From positions 248,001 through 312,000 of the forward strand of contig NZ_WTCR01000004.1 of the NCBI RefSeq assembly GCF_009795715.1: a stretch of DNA of 64,000 nucleotides, in the 5' to 3' direction. Source of the DNA: Labilibaculum euxinicum. Its GTDB lineage: Bacteria; Bacteroidota; Bacteroidia; Bacteroidales; Marinifilaceae. A program made the position numbers and the translations under genes. Numbering within the stretch: position 1 is the first letter of the stretch; every line of letters begins with the position of its first letter. A model generated the notes under the pieces. The model saw nothing but the letters and a program-made list of their open reading frames with translations, made no database searches and was not told the DNA's origin. This document shows, piece after piece, positions 52,266 to 61,555 of this stretch.

Positions 52266-52931
52266 AACAAACTTATTTTATGCAAATAATTGGTTTTTAT
52301 GTATTTGATATTTATGCTACTTGTAAGGCAACAAATATATAAAAAACACAAGATTGACTGGATTGAAGTACTAATGTTTTGGAATTTTTTTTAATTATTG
52401 CTCTTAAATAACAAAAAAAACATTCTTTAAAATTCTCAATTTTATTATCACAAATAAGACAATTTTAACAAAATAATTTATTTAACAGGAAAACTATAAA
52501 AAAACACTAATCACACATACTATCAAAGAATTACCGCATAAATTTAAATTTAGTCAGATTAGCATCAATTAATTCTTTGAATAGAATCCTGCAATTCTTA
52601 TTTTATTCATAATGAATCTAAATTAACTCGATTGCAAAACAGACTTAAATTACTGATTTTTTTCAGGAATAGCCCAAACTAACTGTATTCAATAGAGATA
52701 CAAAAAAAATTGTAATCTCTACTTTACAAAAGCAAGGAACTGCCTCTATTTAAACACACTATAAATTGACTTTTGCCAGAATCGAATGTAACCGAAAGTG
52801 TTATTTTTGTTGCGTTGTGTTAAACAGCACCCATTCACTACCAAATTGACTAGATGAATGTTACATGAATAAAACTCATTTGCTTTCGCAGGAGTTTTCA
52901 CTTAGAAACAACAATTAATAGGGAAAAGTAC
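52266..52931. other. 666-nt intergenic region upstream of the rnf operon
   Basis: The region is AT-rich with no reading frame that looks coding. It should contain the start signals of the divergent HIT gene and of the rnf operon. AAAACTC/GAGTTTT (about 52869-52896) can form a stem-loop 36 nt before the rnf start, and TATTTTTG (52802-52809) resembles a -7 element, but its matching -33 element is poorly spaced. No riboswitch was recognised. Confidence 0.4.
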
Positions 52932-53360
52932 ATGCAGGATCACAAAAAAATTGATCACGAAGGGACTATCCTTGAAATAGAGGATGGTAAGATTACGGTG
53001 GGCATTGTTAATATTTCTGCTTGTGCAGGTTGTCATGCAAAAAGTGCTTGTACCATGTCTGACATGAAAGACAAATCAATTGATGTTATTGATTACAGTA
53101 ACAAATTTAAAGTTGGAGAAAAGGTTATCCTAAGCTATCGGGAATCTTTAGGATGGTTGGCAATGTTCCTTGCCTACGTGTTGCCGTTTGTATTGGTAAT
53201 ACTTACACTAATCATTGCCACAGCAATTACTAATAATGAATTAATAAGCGGGATTTCGGCATTAGCCATATTACTTCCCTATTATATAGTGCTGTCCTTT
53301 TATAAAGGTCATTTTAAGAAAACTTTTTCATTTACAATCGAGAAAATCGTAAACATTTAA
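52932..53360 (+). CDS. RseC/SoxR-reducing-system family protein leading the rnf operon
   Basis: The 142-residue protein has an N-terminal cysteine-bearing domain (ISACAGCHAKSACTMSDMKD, about 28-47) and two membrane segments (about 75-125; LAMFLAYVLPFVLVILTLIIA and ISALAILLPYYIVLSFY). RseC/RsxC-associated proteins of this family accompany Rnf/Rsx complexes and are thought to aid assembly or reduce SoxR. It lies 3 nt before rnfB. The four Cys could carry an iron-sulfur cluster or disulfides. Confidence 0.88.
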   Translation: MQDHKKIDHEGTILEIEDGKITVGIVNISACAGCHAKSACTMSDMKDKSIDVIDYSNKFKVGEKVILSYRESLGWLAMFLAYVLPFVLVILTLIIATAITNNELISGISALAILLPYYIVLSFYKGHFKKTFSFTIEKIVNI

Positions 53361-53363
53361 ACT

Positions 53364-54314
53364 ATGAGCATTATAGTTATCACTATTCTGGCTTTGTGTG
53401 CTATTGGAGTAACGGCAGCAATTATACTGTTTTTTGTAGCGCAAAAATTCAAAGTGTATGAAGATCCTCGCATCGACGAGGTAGAAGAAGCATTACCAGC
53501 CGCAAATTGTGGTGGTTGTGGTTATCCCGGATGTAGAGGTTTTGCCGAAGCATTGGTGAAGGCCGACAACATCGACAACTTTCTTTGCCCTGTGGGTGGA
53601 GCTCCTGTAATGTCGCACGTAGGTGCCATTCTTGGACACGAAGTTAAAGCTGCCGAACCAACCGTAGCTGTGGTCCGATGCAACGGAACCTGCGAAAACC
53701 GACCTAAAACCAATCAGTACGATGGCGCACCATCTTGTACAATTGCAGCCTCACTCTACAGCGGTGAAACCGGCTGTCAGTTTGGTTGCTTAGGATTAGG
53801 CGAGTGTGTTGATGCATGTAATTTTGATGCAATGTATATGGACAAGGAAACCGGCCTTCCTGTAATTATTGAAGACAAATGTGTTTCTTGTGGTGCCTGC
53901 GTAAAAGCTTGTCCTAACAATATTATCGAGCTTCGTAAAAAAGGACCAAAAAGTCGAAGAGTTTTTGTGTCTTGTGTAAATAAAGATAAAGGAGCAATTG
54001 CTAAAAAAGCATGTGACGTTGCCTGTATTGGTTGTGGTAAATGTGTTAAGGAGTGTCCTTTCGATGCAATCACTTTGGAAAACAACCTTGCATACATCGA
54101 TTACAATAAATGTAAACTTTGCAGAAAGTGTGTAATTGTTTGCCCTACGAATGCAATTCACGAATTGAATTTTCCGCCTCGAAAAGAAAAACCAGCCGAA
54201 AAACCTACTACAGCAAGCGTAAAACCTGTTGCGGCACCGAAAGCTGAGGTGAAAGCGGAAGAGGCTCCAAAGATAGAGCCAAAAGCAAATGACGACACAA
54301 CTGAGAACAAATAA
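53364..54314 (+). CDS. rnfB: Rnf complex iron-sulfur subunit RnfB
   Basis: The 316-residue protein has an N-terminal membrane helix (ILALCAIGVTAAIILFFVAQ). The RnfB 4Fe-4S cluster domain (CGGCGYPGCRGFAEAL, C-x7-CPVGG) and several ferredoxin-type motifs follow: GCLGLGECVDACNFDAM, CVSCGACVKACPNN, CIGCGKCVKECPFDAI and CKLCRKCVIVCPTNAI. A Pro/Ala/Lys-rich tail (about 270-316) has no clear function. It passes electrons from a ferredoxin into the membrane complex that couples to sodium or proton transport. Confidence 0.96.
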   Translation: MSIIVITILALCAIGVTAAIILFFVAQKFKVYEDPRIDEVEEALPAANCGGCGYPGCRGFAEALVKADNIDNFLCPVGGAPVMSHVGAILGHEVKAAEPTVAVVRCNGTCENRPKTNQYDGAPSCTIAASLYSGETGCQFGCLGLGECVDACNFDAMYMDKETGLPVIIEDKCVSCGACVKACPNNIIELRKKGPKSRRVFVSCVNKDKGAIAKKACDVACIGCGKCVKECPFDAITLENNLAYIDYNKCKLCRKCVIVCPTNAIHELNFPPRKEKPAEKPTTASVKPVAAPKAEVKAEEAPKIEPKANDDTTENK

Positions 54315-54329
54315 ATAGGAGGATCATCA

Positions 54330-55658
54330 GTGTTAAAAACATTCTCATTAGGAGGTATTCATCCTGCCGAAAACAAATTATCGGCAAGCAGCGCAATCCA
54401 GGTATTGCCAATACCCGAAACAGTAAGTATTCCAATTTCTCAACATATTGGCGCTCCTGCTACTCCGGTCGTTAAAAAAAACGACGAAGTTAAAGTTGGA
54501 CAATTGATTGCGAAATCATCAGGATTTGTATCCGCAAACATTCACTCTTCGGTTTCAGGAACCGTTTTTAAAGTGGATGATATTATGGATGCAAGTGGTT
54601 TCCGTAAAACATCTATTATCATTAAAGTTGATGGTGACGAATGGATGGAAACAATTGATCGAAGCGAAGATTTGGTAAAAGAAATCAGCGCAGGCAAAGA
54701 AGAAATTATAAAAAAGATAGCCGAAGCCGGAATTGTTGGTTTGGGTGGAGCAACTTTTCCTGCTCATGTGAAATTGTCGGTTCCTCCGGGAAAAACTGCC
54801 GAAGTTTTGATCATCAATGCTGTGGAGTGTGAACCTTACCTGACTTCTGACCACAGGGTTATGCTCGAAAAAGGCGATGAAGTATTGGTTGGAACTCAAA
54901 TTTTAATGAAAGCTTTAGATGTTGACAGAGCCATTGTTGGAATTGAAAACAATAAACCTGATGCTATAGCTCATTTAACCAAGCTTGCAGGAAACTATAA
55001 AGGAATTGAAATTTGCCCGCTGAAAACTCAATACCCTCAAGGTGGTGAAAAACAATTAATTTCAGCAACTATTAAACGTGAAATCCCGTCGGGAGCACTA
55101 CCTATTGAAGTTGGCGCTGTAGTACAAAATGTTGGAACTGCACTTGCTGTTTATGAGGCGGTTCAGAAAAACAAACCTCTTTTCGAGCGTGTTGCAACCA
55201 TCACAGGTAAATCATTAAAAAATCCTTCGAACTGGAAATTCAGAATTGGAACTCCGGTAAAAGATTTGATTGATGCCGCAGGTGGTTTACCTGAAGATAC
55301 AGGTAAGATTGTAGGCGGTGGCCCAATGATGGGTAAAGCTTTAACGACTGTTGATGTTCCATTAACCAAAGGCAGCTCTGGATTATTGCTGTTGCCTCGC
55401 GAAGAAGCTGTTCGTAAAGAATCAAAACCTTGTATCCGTTGCGGTAAATGTGTTTCTGTTTGCCCCATGGGACTTGAACCATTCCTATTAATGGTTTTGG
55501 CTGATAAAAAAGAATACGACCGTTTGGAAAACGATGCCGTTATGGATTGTATTGAGTGTGGATCTTGTAGTTTTACATGCCCGGCAAACCGTCCTTTATT
55601 GGATTACATCCGATTGGGAAAAGGAAAAGTTGGTCAGATTATGAGATCTAGAAAGTAA
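54330..55658 (+). CDS. rnfC: Rnf complex subunit RnfC
   Basis: The 442-residue protein starts at GTG 54330 preceded by AGGAGGA (about 54317-54323), a Shine-Dalgarno unusual for Bacteroidota. It has the RnfC N-terminal domain, a flavin/NADH-binding segment (GIVGLGGATFPAHVKLSVPPGKTAEVLIINAVECEPYLTSDHR) and two ferredoxin motifs (CIRCGKCVSVCPMGL and CIECGSCSFTCPANRPL). It is the peripheral NADH-interacting subunit of the Rnf complex. Length and motifs are normal. Confidence 0.95.
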   Translation: MLKTFSLGGIHPAENKLSASSAIQVLPIPETVSIPISQHIGAPATPVVKKNDEVKVGQLIAKSSGFVSANIHSSVSGTVFKVDDIMDASGFRKTSIIIKVDGDEWMETIDRSEDLVKEISAGKEEIIKKIAEAGIVGLGGATFPAHVKLSVPPGKTAEVLIINAVECEPYLTSDHRVMLEKGDEVLVGTQILMKALDVDRAIVGIENNKPDAIAHLTKLAGNYKGIEICPLKTQYPQGGEKQLISATIKREIPSGALPIEVGAVVQNVGTALAVYEAVQKNKPLFERVATITGKSLKNPSNWKFRIGTPVKDLIDAAGGLPEDTGKIVGGGPMMGKALTTVDVPLTKGSSGLLLLPREEAVRKESKPCIRCGKCVSVCPMGLEPFLLMVLADKKEYDRLENDAVMDCIECGSCSFTCPANRPLLDYIRLGKGKVGQIMRSRK

Positions 55659-55735
55659 GTACTTAGAGTGTACACAACAACTTATAAGTACTTCAAATTT
55701 CAATAAACCAGTAAATTAATTAATAAATTTAACAT

Positions 55736-56731
55736 ATGAACACCAAAGTACTAGTCGCCCCATCTCCACACGTTCATAGTGGAGATTCCATACAAAAGAA
55801 CATGTATGGAGTGGTATTTGCGATGCTTCCGGCGCTTGTTTTTTCATTCGTTTACTTTGGCATGGGTGCAATCATCGTAACCCTAACCGCCGTAGCATCC
55901 TGTTATCTTTTCGAATTTCTAATTTCGAAATACCTTCTTAAAAAAGTTCCTACCATAACTGATGGTTCTGCATTAATTACAGGTATTCTTTTGGCCTTTA
56001 ACCTTCCTGCCAACCTTCCAATCTGGATTATTCTGATTGGAGCCTTGGTTGCAATTGGTATTGGCAAAATGACCTTTGGCGGATTAGGAAACAATGTTTT
56101 CAATCCGGCTTTAGTTGGTCGTGTATTTCTTTTAATCTCGTTTCCAGTACAAATGACCAGCTGGCCAAAACCTTTAGGTTTTGATACTGCTTATTTTGAT
56201 GCGCAAACAGGAGCAACTCCTTTAGCACTTATCAAGGAAGGATTAAAGAAAGGTGAGCCATTATCGCAGTTAATGCATGATGTACCAGGCAATATGGATT
56301 TGCTTATGGGTAATACGGGTGGATCTATGGGAGAAGTAGCGGGTATTGCTTTACTTCTTGGTTTGGCTTACATGTTATTTAAAAAGATCATTACCTGGCA
56401 TATTCCAGTTGCTGTACTTGGAACTGTTGCCATTCTTTCAGGTATTCTTCACATGTCTAATCCAGAAGCATATGCAGGTCCTTTATTCCATATCTTAACA
56501 GGTGGATTACTACTTGGTGCTATTTTTATGGCAACCGACTATGTTACCTCTCCCATGTCGAATAAGGGAATGATTATTTACGGTATTGGTATTGGTTTAC
56601 TTACTGTTATAATTCGCGTATTCGGAGCTTATCCGGAAGGTGTATCTTTTGCGATTCTTATTATGAATGCATTTGTGCCACTGATTAATGTGTATGTTAA
56701 ACCAAAGCGTTTCGGCGAAAAAAGGAAATAA
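55736..56731 (+). CDS. rnfD: Rnf complex membrane subunit RnfD
   Basis: The 331-residue protein has about nine membrane segments and the RnfD/NqrB signature with the covalent FMN-attachment Thr in DAQTGATPLALIKEG (about 159-173). MATDYVTSPMSNKGMIIYGIGIG follows later. It shuttles electrons through flavin and contributes to ion translocation. A 77-nt spacer separates it from rnfC. No separate promoter is evident, and the gene order (B-C-D-G-E-A) shows an operon. Confidence 0.95.
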   Translation: MNTKVLVAPSPHVHSGDSIQKNMYGVVFAMLPALVFSFVYFGMGAIIVTLTAVASCYLFEFLISKYLLKKVPTITDGSALITGILLAFNLPANLPIWIILIGALVAIGIGKMTFGGLGNNVFNPALVGRVFLLISFPVQMTSWPKPLGFDTAYFDAQTGATPLALIKEGLKKGEPLSQLMHDVPGNMDLLMGNTGGSMGEVAGIALLLGLAYMLFKKIITWHIPVAVLGTVAILSGILHMSNPEAYAGPLFHILTGGLLLGAIFMATDYVTSPMSNKGMIIYGIGIGLLTVIIRVFGAYPEGVSFAILIMNAFVPLINVYVKPKRFGEKRK

Positions 56732-56733
56732 TC

Positions 56734-57354
56734 ATGGCTGGGAAAAAAGAATCTACATTTACAAATATGGTTTTGGTGTTGTTTGTAATAACACTTATAG
56801 CCTCTGCTGCTTTAGGTGCGGTATACGAAATCACCAAAGAACCTATTGCTAAAGCAAAATTGGCAAAAAAACTCAATGCCATTAAAGAAGTTGTTCCTGA
56901 ATTTAATAACAATCCCAGCGATGAGATGTACAAAGTTGGATTGAACGAAAAGGATACTTTGGAATTTTATCCAGCTAAAAAAGATGGAATATTAGTTGGT
57001 ACGGCAGTTAAAACTCTAACCACTAAAGGATTTGGCGGTAATGTTTGGATTATGGTTGGTTTTGAACCTGATGGAACTATTCACAATTATTCTGTATTGG
57101 AACACACGGAAACACCAGGTTTAGGGACAAAAATGGTAAGTTGGTTTAAACCAACAGAACCATCACGTGAAAAATCCAGTGTTATCAATAAAAACCCTGG
57201 CTCTATAAATTTCACGGTAAGCAAAGATGGTGGAGATATTGATGCAATTACCGCAGCAACTATTAGTTCAAGAGCATTTCTGGATGCCATTAAAACTGGT
57301 TATGACGAGTACATGAAAAAAAACAATAATAAGGAGGAGATAAGTAATGAGTAA
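56734..57354 (+). CDS. rnfG: Rnf complex subunit RnfG
   Basis: The 206-residue protein has an N-terminal membrane anchor (FTNMVLVLFVITLIASAALGAVY) and an FMN-binding domain ending with the covalent attachment site DAITAATISSRAF (the second Thr of TAAT being the likely FMN ligand). It accepts electrons on the outer face of the membrane. It follows rnfD by 2 nt, and its last codons overlap the start of rnfE by 8 nt. Confidence 0.95.
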   Translation: MAGKKESTFTNMVLVLFVITLIASAALGAVYEITKEPIAKAKLAKKLNAIKEVVPEFNNNPSDEMYKVGLNEKDTLEFYPAKKDGILVGTAVKTLTTKGFGGNVWIMVGFEPDGTIHNYSVLEHTETPGLGTKMVSWFKPTEPSREKSSVINKNPGSINFTVSKDGGDIDAITAATISSRAFLDAIKTGYDEYMKKNNNKEEISNE

Positions 57355-57931
57355 CATTCAAAATTTCACCAAAGGACTTATTAAAGAGAATCCCATTTTT
57401 GTATTATTGCTTGGAATGTGCCCTACTCTGGGTGTTACTTCCTCGGCAATTAATGGCCTGGGAATGGGTCTGGCTACATCTTTCGTTTTAATCATGTCAA
57501 ACATGGTTATTTCAATGGTGAGTTCTCAGATTCCTGAAAAAGTAAAAATACCTTCCTTCATCGTAATCATAGCAGCTTTTGTTACGATCATTAGTTTTTT
57601 AATGGAGGCATACACTCCTGCCTTACATGCACAATTGGGTGTATTTATTCCTCTTATCGTTGTAAACTGTATTGTATTAGGGCGTGCAGAAGCATTTGCT
57701 TCCAAAAATAAAATTTTACCTTCAATATTGGACGGAGCAGGAATGGGCTTAGGCTTTTCAATGGCCTTAACACTTTTGGGATCTGTTCGTGAACTATTGG
57801 GAAGTGGAAAAGTTTTTGGTATTTCTATATTTAGTGATAATTATGGTATGCTGATTTTTGTATTAGCTCCTGGTGCTTTTATCGCATTAGGATACCTTAT
57901 TGCTATTATTAACCGCATTAAAAAAGCCTAA
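57347..57931 (+). CDS. rnfE: Rnf complex membrane subunit RnfE
   Basis: The 194-residue, six-helix membrane protein is of the RnfE/NqrD family: ENPIFVLLLGMCPTLGVTSSAINGLGMGLATSFVL and VFIPLIVVNCIVLGRAEAFASKN with conserved cysteines facing the central cluster site. It starts at ATG 57347, preceded by AAGGAGGAGA (57331-57340), one of two strong Shine-Dalgarno sequences in this operon. It pairs with RnfA to hold the intramembrane iron-sulfur cluster. Confidence 0.95.
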   Translation: MSNIQNFTKGLIKENPIFVLLLGMCPTLGVTSSAINGLGMGLATSFVLIMSNMVISMVSSQIPEKVKIPSFIVIIAAFVTIISFLMEAYTPALHAQLGVFIPLIVVNCIVLGRAEAFASKNKILPSILDGAGMGLGFSMALTLLGSVRELLGSGKVFGISIFSDNYGMLIFVLAPGAFIALGYLIAIINRIKKA

Positions 57932-57943
57932 AGAGAAATCATC

Positions 57944-58516
57944 ATGAATTATATTATAATCATTATATCTGCCATATTCGTAAACAACGTTGTTTTGGCT
58001 CAATTCCTTGGAATTTGTCCTTTCCTTGGAGTATCGAAGAAAGTATCTACAGCAGTAGGTATGTCAAGTGCTGTTACTTTTGTAATGATTCTGGCTACTA
58101 TTGTAACTTATCTGCTGCAAAAATTGGTATTGGATCCTTTTGGTATTGGCTTTATGCAAACCATTACCTTTATCCTGATCATTGCAGCTTTGGTACAATT
58201 GGTTGAGATCATTCTCAAAAAGGTTAGTCCTGCATTGTATCAGGCATTAGGAGTATTCCTTCCTTTAATTACAACCAATTGTGCAATTTTGGGTGTTGCT
58301 ATTTTAACAATTCAGAAAGACTATGATCTGTTAGAAGCAGTTGTTTTCTCAGGATCTACAGCTATTGGTTTCGGTCTTGCTTTAGTGATCTTCGCAGGTC
58401 TTCGAGAGCATCTCGACCTTGTTGACTTACCAAAAGGAATAAAAGGCACTCCCGCAGCATTAATTGTAGCAGGATTACTAGCGATGGCTTTTATGGGATT
58501 TTCCGGTATTGTGTAA
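57944..58516 (+). CDS. rnfA: Rnf complex membrane subunit RnfA
   Basis: The 190-residue, six-helix protein is homologous to RnfE (RnfA/NqrE): [29 protein letters not shown] and [26 protein letters not shown] contain the conserved cysteine motifs. It forms the intramembrane electron path with RnfE. It is the last gene of the operon, 12 nt after rnfE, and is followed by a strong terminator. rnfH is absent, as usual outside proteobacteria. Confidence 0.95.
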   Translation: MNYIIIIISAIFVNNVVLAQFLGICPFLGVSKKVSTAVGMSSAVTFVMILATIVTYLLQKLVLDPFGIGFMQTITFILIIAALVQLVEIILKKVSPALYQALGVFLPLITTNCAILGVAILTIQKDYDLLEAVVFSGSTAIGFGLALVIFAGLREHLDLVDLPKGIKGTPAALIVAGLLAMAFMGFSGIV

Positions 58517-58544
58517 TTAAAAAACACATCATTATATTTTACAG

Positions 58545-58570
58545 GCAGCTCATTTTGAGCTGCTTTTTTT
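58545..58570 (+). terminator. Terminator of the rnf operon
   Basis: GCAGCTCA (58545-58552) pairs with TGAGCTGC (58556-58563) over a 3-nt loop, followed by T7. It starts 28 nt after the rnfA stop. Confidence 0.9.
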
Positions 58571-58717
58571 ATTGCATATTATCGCCTCTACATGGGTCAA
58601 TATCTACCTTTAATCAAATTTATTGTGTAAATCCGTAATAATAATTAACTTGGTGTCAAATGCGATTAATTGGAATCAACTACCACTATGTTACACACTT
58701 AAACCCGTTGAGATTTC

Positions 58718-61555
58718 ATGTTAAATAAAATGAAATTCCGCACCAGAGTAATCGCCGGATTCGGTTTAATATTACTGTTTACGGTATCATTTGTTATCCT
58801 CTCTATTTTCCAGGTAAAAAATCTTCGCAATGAGTCCGAATTCATTTATACTCACACATATACGGTAAGTAACGCTGTTAGGGATATCAACACTCATATC
58901 CAAACCATGGAAAGCGCCATGAAGGATATTCTTCTTGCCAAAACACAACAAGAATTCGATCAGGCTATTGATACCATCAATTTATATCATCTAAAAGTGA
59001 TGACTCAATTCGATACTGTTTTCAATCGCTTTTTAGGCGATAAGAGAGATGTTGGAATTGCCTATCATACCTTTATAGAATGGGAAGAACTTCGAAACCA
59101 AATCATCGATTTAAAAGTTAGCGGCAAAGAGGTGAGTGCAAAAAAAATGGTTGATGGAATTGCGGCTGAACACCTCAATAAATTAAAAGAAAAAACGAAA
59201 GTAATGACTGATTTCGCCGAAGAACAGGCAAATCGTATCTATAAGGAAGCAACTTTAGCACACACAAAAAAATTATATACATTTATTGGTATAGCCATAT
59301 TAATTGTTCTTGCAAGTTTATTTATTACCTATATTATTTCGGAGAGTATTTCCAGACCCATTAAAAAATTTATTTACAAAGCGCAGGCAATCTATCAAGG
59401 AAAAGGCTCTGTCCGTCATATTAGTGAAGAACAGCTTCTGGATCATTCCATGACCGAATTAACTCAAACCTATACTAAACTTCAGAATGAAATAAAAGAA
59501 CGGGAGCGTGGTGAAGATACCATTCGTGTTCAGTATCAGGAAATTCACGAATACTCGGAAAAATTAAGACTCTTTAATGATAAATTGGAAGAAAGAGTTA
59601 CTGAACGAACAATGGCTTTAGCCGAAAGTGAAGAAAAATATCGCAACCTGATTAACGGCAGTACCGATATTATTCTGGTAAATGAATATATTGGTGACGG
59701 CAGTTCTAAATTAATAGAAGCAAATGATACATCCTGTGTAGTTCTGGGTTATTCAAGAAATGAGCTTTTTACCTTATCTCCAGCCGATTACATTGAAGAT
59801 CTTCCTGATGATTATATCATTAACTCCATAAAAAGGTTAACAAGAGAGAAACAATTCACTCATGAACAAACCTTCGTTTCCAAGTATGGAAAAAAGACTC
59901 CGATGGAAACCGTTAGCCAACTTGTGACTCTGCAGGGAAAACATGTAATTTTATCAACATCAAGAGATATTACAGAACGTAAACATGCTCAGCAGGCAAT
60001 TGTACAGAGCGAGAAAAGGTTGAAAAAAATGATTCATCAATCTCCCCTTCCTATTGTTATTACTGATGAAAGACAAAACATTGAATACTTTAACGATAAG
60101 TTTATAGAGCTGTTTGAATACACTTTAGATGACATAAAAACTTCGGATGACTGGTATAAATCGTGTTTCCCTGATCGAAAATACCGGGAAGAAGTTAAAA
60201 ACATTTGGAAAGAGGCTATCGCTAAAGCAAAAAAAGAACATACCGACATAGGGAAACAGGAATTTCATATGACAATTAAAAATGGTGAAGTTCGTCATTG
60301 TGAATTCTTTATGGTTCCTTTTGATAACTCATCAATGATTATCATTAATGATATTTCGAAAATTATATCTACACAAAAAGAATTGGTGAAAGCCAAAGAA
60401 AAAGCCGAAGAAAGTGATCACTTAAAATCTGCCTTTTTGGCGAATATGTCTCATGAAATAAGAACACCAATGAATGGCATTATTGGTTTTGCAGATATGC
60501 TTCGCAGACCAGACAAAACCGAAGCTCAGAGTAATACTTACATCAACATTATTTATAAAAGTTCGAATCAGTTGCTGAAAATAATTAATGACATTCTTGA
60601 TATCTCAAAACTAGATTCCGGACAAACTTTTATTAAAGAAACAAAATGCTTCCTTAATGTTATCTTAGACGAATTGTTTGCCCAGTTCTCTAAAGAGAAT
60701 AGTGCGGACGATGGAATTGATTTTAGAGTTAACAAGACTCTTTCGGATGAAGAAACATTGGTGATAACAGAAGAACGAAAGCTGCGTCAAATACTTTCCA
60801 ACTTACTTAACAATGCTTTTAAATTCACTTCTTCAGGTTATATTGAATATGGATACCATTTAATTGATAATAATTTTCTGGAATTCTATGTTCAGGATTC
60901 CGGAATTGGAATTCAAAAGGAAAAACAAGAAATTATATTTGAACGTTTTCGACAGGTAGAAGAAACTTTTACCCGTAAATATGGAGGTACAGGGCTTGGC
61001 TTGGCAATTTCGAAGGGTTTTGTTGAATTAATGGGCGGTAAAATAAGAATGGAAACTCAAGAAGATAAAGGAACAACCTTCTACTTTACCATTCCTTATA
61101 AACCTGTAGGTTCAGAGGCGAAAATTATAAAAAGCACGAATAAAAAAAACTACAAATGGGATGATAAACTAATTCTCGTTGTAGAAGATGATGAAACCAA
61201 TTTTAAATACATTGAAGCTGCTTTAAAACCAACAAAAGTTAAAATATTACACACTATATCAGGGAATAAAGCCATTGAGTTAAGTCTTAAAAACCCAACT
61301 ATTAATTTGGTACTAATGGATTTAAGATTGCCTGACATTAACGGTTTGGAAGCAACTCAGTCTATCAAAAAAATGAGAGACAATCTACCTATTATTGCTC
61401 AAACTGCAAATGCCTTTAGAGAAGACCGAAGTAAAAGTATTGAAGCCGGATGTGATGATTTTATAGCAAAACCTTTTGATGAAAAGAAGTTACTTGCTAC
61501 TATTAATAAACACCTAAAAAAAGGAAATCGGTTACTTAACCAAACAGGAATATAA
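58718..61555 (+). CDS. Hybrid sensor histidine kinase/response regulator
   Basis: The 945-residue protein has a membrane helix at about 11-31, a periplasmic four-helix-bundle-like sensor (about 35-185), a second helix (about 188-208), and a HAMP-like/coiled-coil linker. Two PAS domains lie at about 305-425 and 432-550. HisKA follows with His579 in SHEIRTPMNGIIGF, then HATPase_c (NLLNNAFKFTSSG, DSGIGIQ, GTGLGLAISKGFVELMGG) and a C-terminal receiver (LVVEDDE, LMDLRLPDINGLEA, KPFDEKKL). The output pathway is unknown. No separate response-regulator gene is adjacent. Its end overlaps the convergent cyclase gene by 24 nt. Confidence 0.94.
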   Translation: MLNKMKFRTRVIAGFGLILLFTVSFVILSIFQVKNLRNESEFIYTHTYTVSNAVRDINTHIQTMESAMKDILLAKTQQEFDQAIDTINLYHLKVMTQFDTVFNRFLGDKRDVGIAYHTFIEWEELRNQIIDLKVSGKEVSAKKMVDGIAAEHLNKLKEKTKVMTDFAEEQANRIYKEATLAHTKKLYTFIGIAILIVLASLFITYIISESISRPIKKFIYKAQAIYQGKGSVRHISEEQLLDHSMTELTQTYTKLQNEIKERERGEDTIRVQYQEIHEYSEKLRLFNDKLEERVTERTMALAESEEKYRNLINGSTDIILVNEYIGDGSSKLIEANDTSCVVLGYSRNELFTLSPADYIEDLPDDYIINSIKRLTREKQFTHEQTFVSKYGKKTPMETVSQLVTLQGKHVILSTSRDITERKHAQQAIVQSEKRLKKMIHQSPLPIVITDERQNIEYFNDKFIELFEYTLDDIKTSDDWYKSCFPDRKYREEVKNIWKEAIAKAKKEHTDIGKQEFHMTIKNGEVRHCEFFMVPFDNSSMIIINDISKIISTQKELVKAKEKAEESDHLKSAFLANMSHEIRTPMNGIIGFADMLRRPDKTEAQSNTYINIIYKSSNQLLKIINDILDISKLDSGQTFIKETKCFLNVILDELFAQFSKENSADDGIDFRVNKTLSDEETLVITEERKLRQILSNLLNNAFKFTSSGYIEYGYHLIDNNFLEFYVQDSGIGIQKEKQEIIFERFRQVEETFTRKYGGTGLGLAISKGFVELMGGKIRMETQEDKGTTFYFTIPYKPVGSEAKIIKSTNKKNYKWDDKLILVVEDDETNFKYIEAALKPTKVKILHTISGNKAIELSLKNPTINLVLMDLRLPDINGLEATQSIKKMRDNLPIIAQTANAFREDRSKSIEAGCDDFIAKPFDEKKLLATINKHLKKGNRLLNQTGI

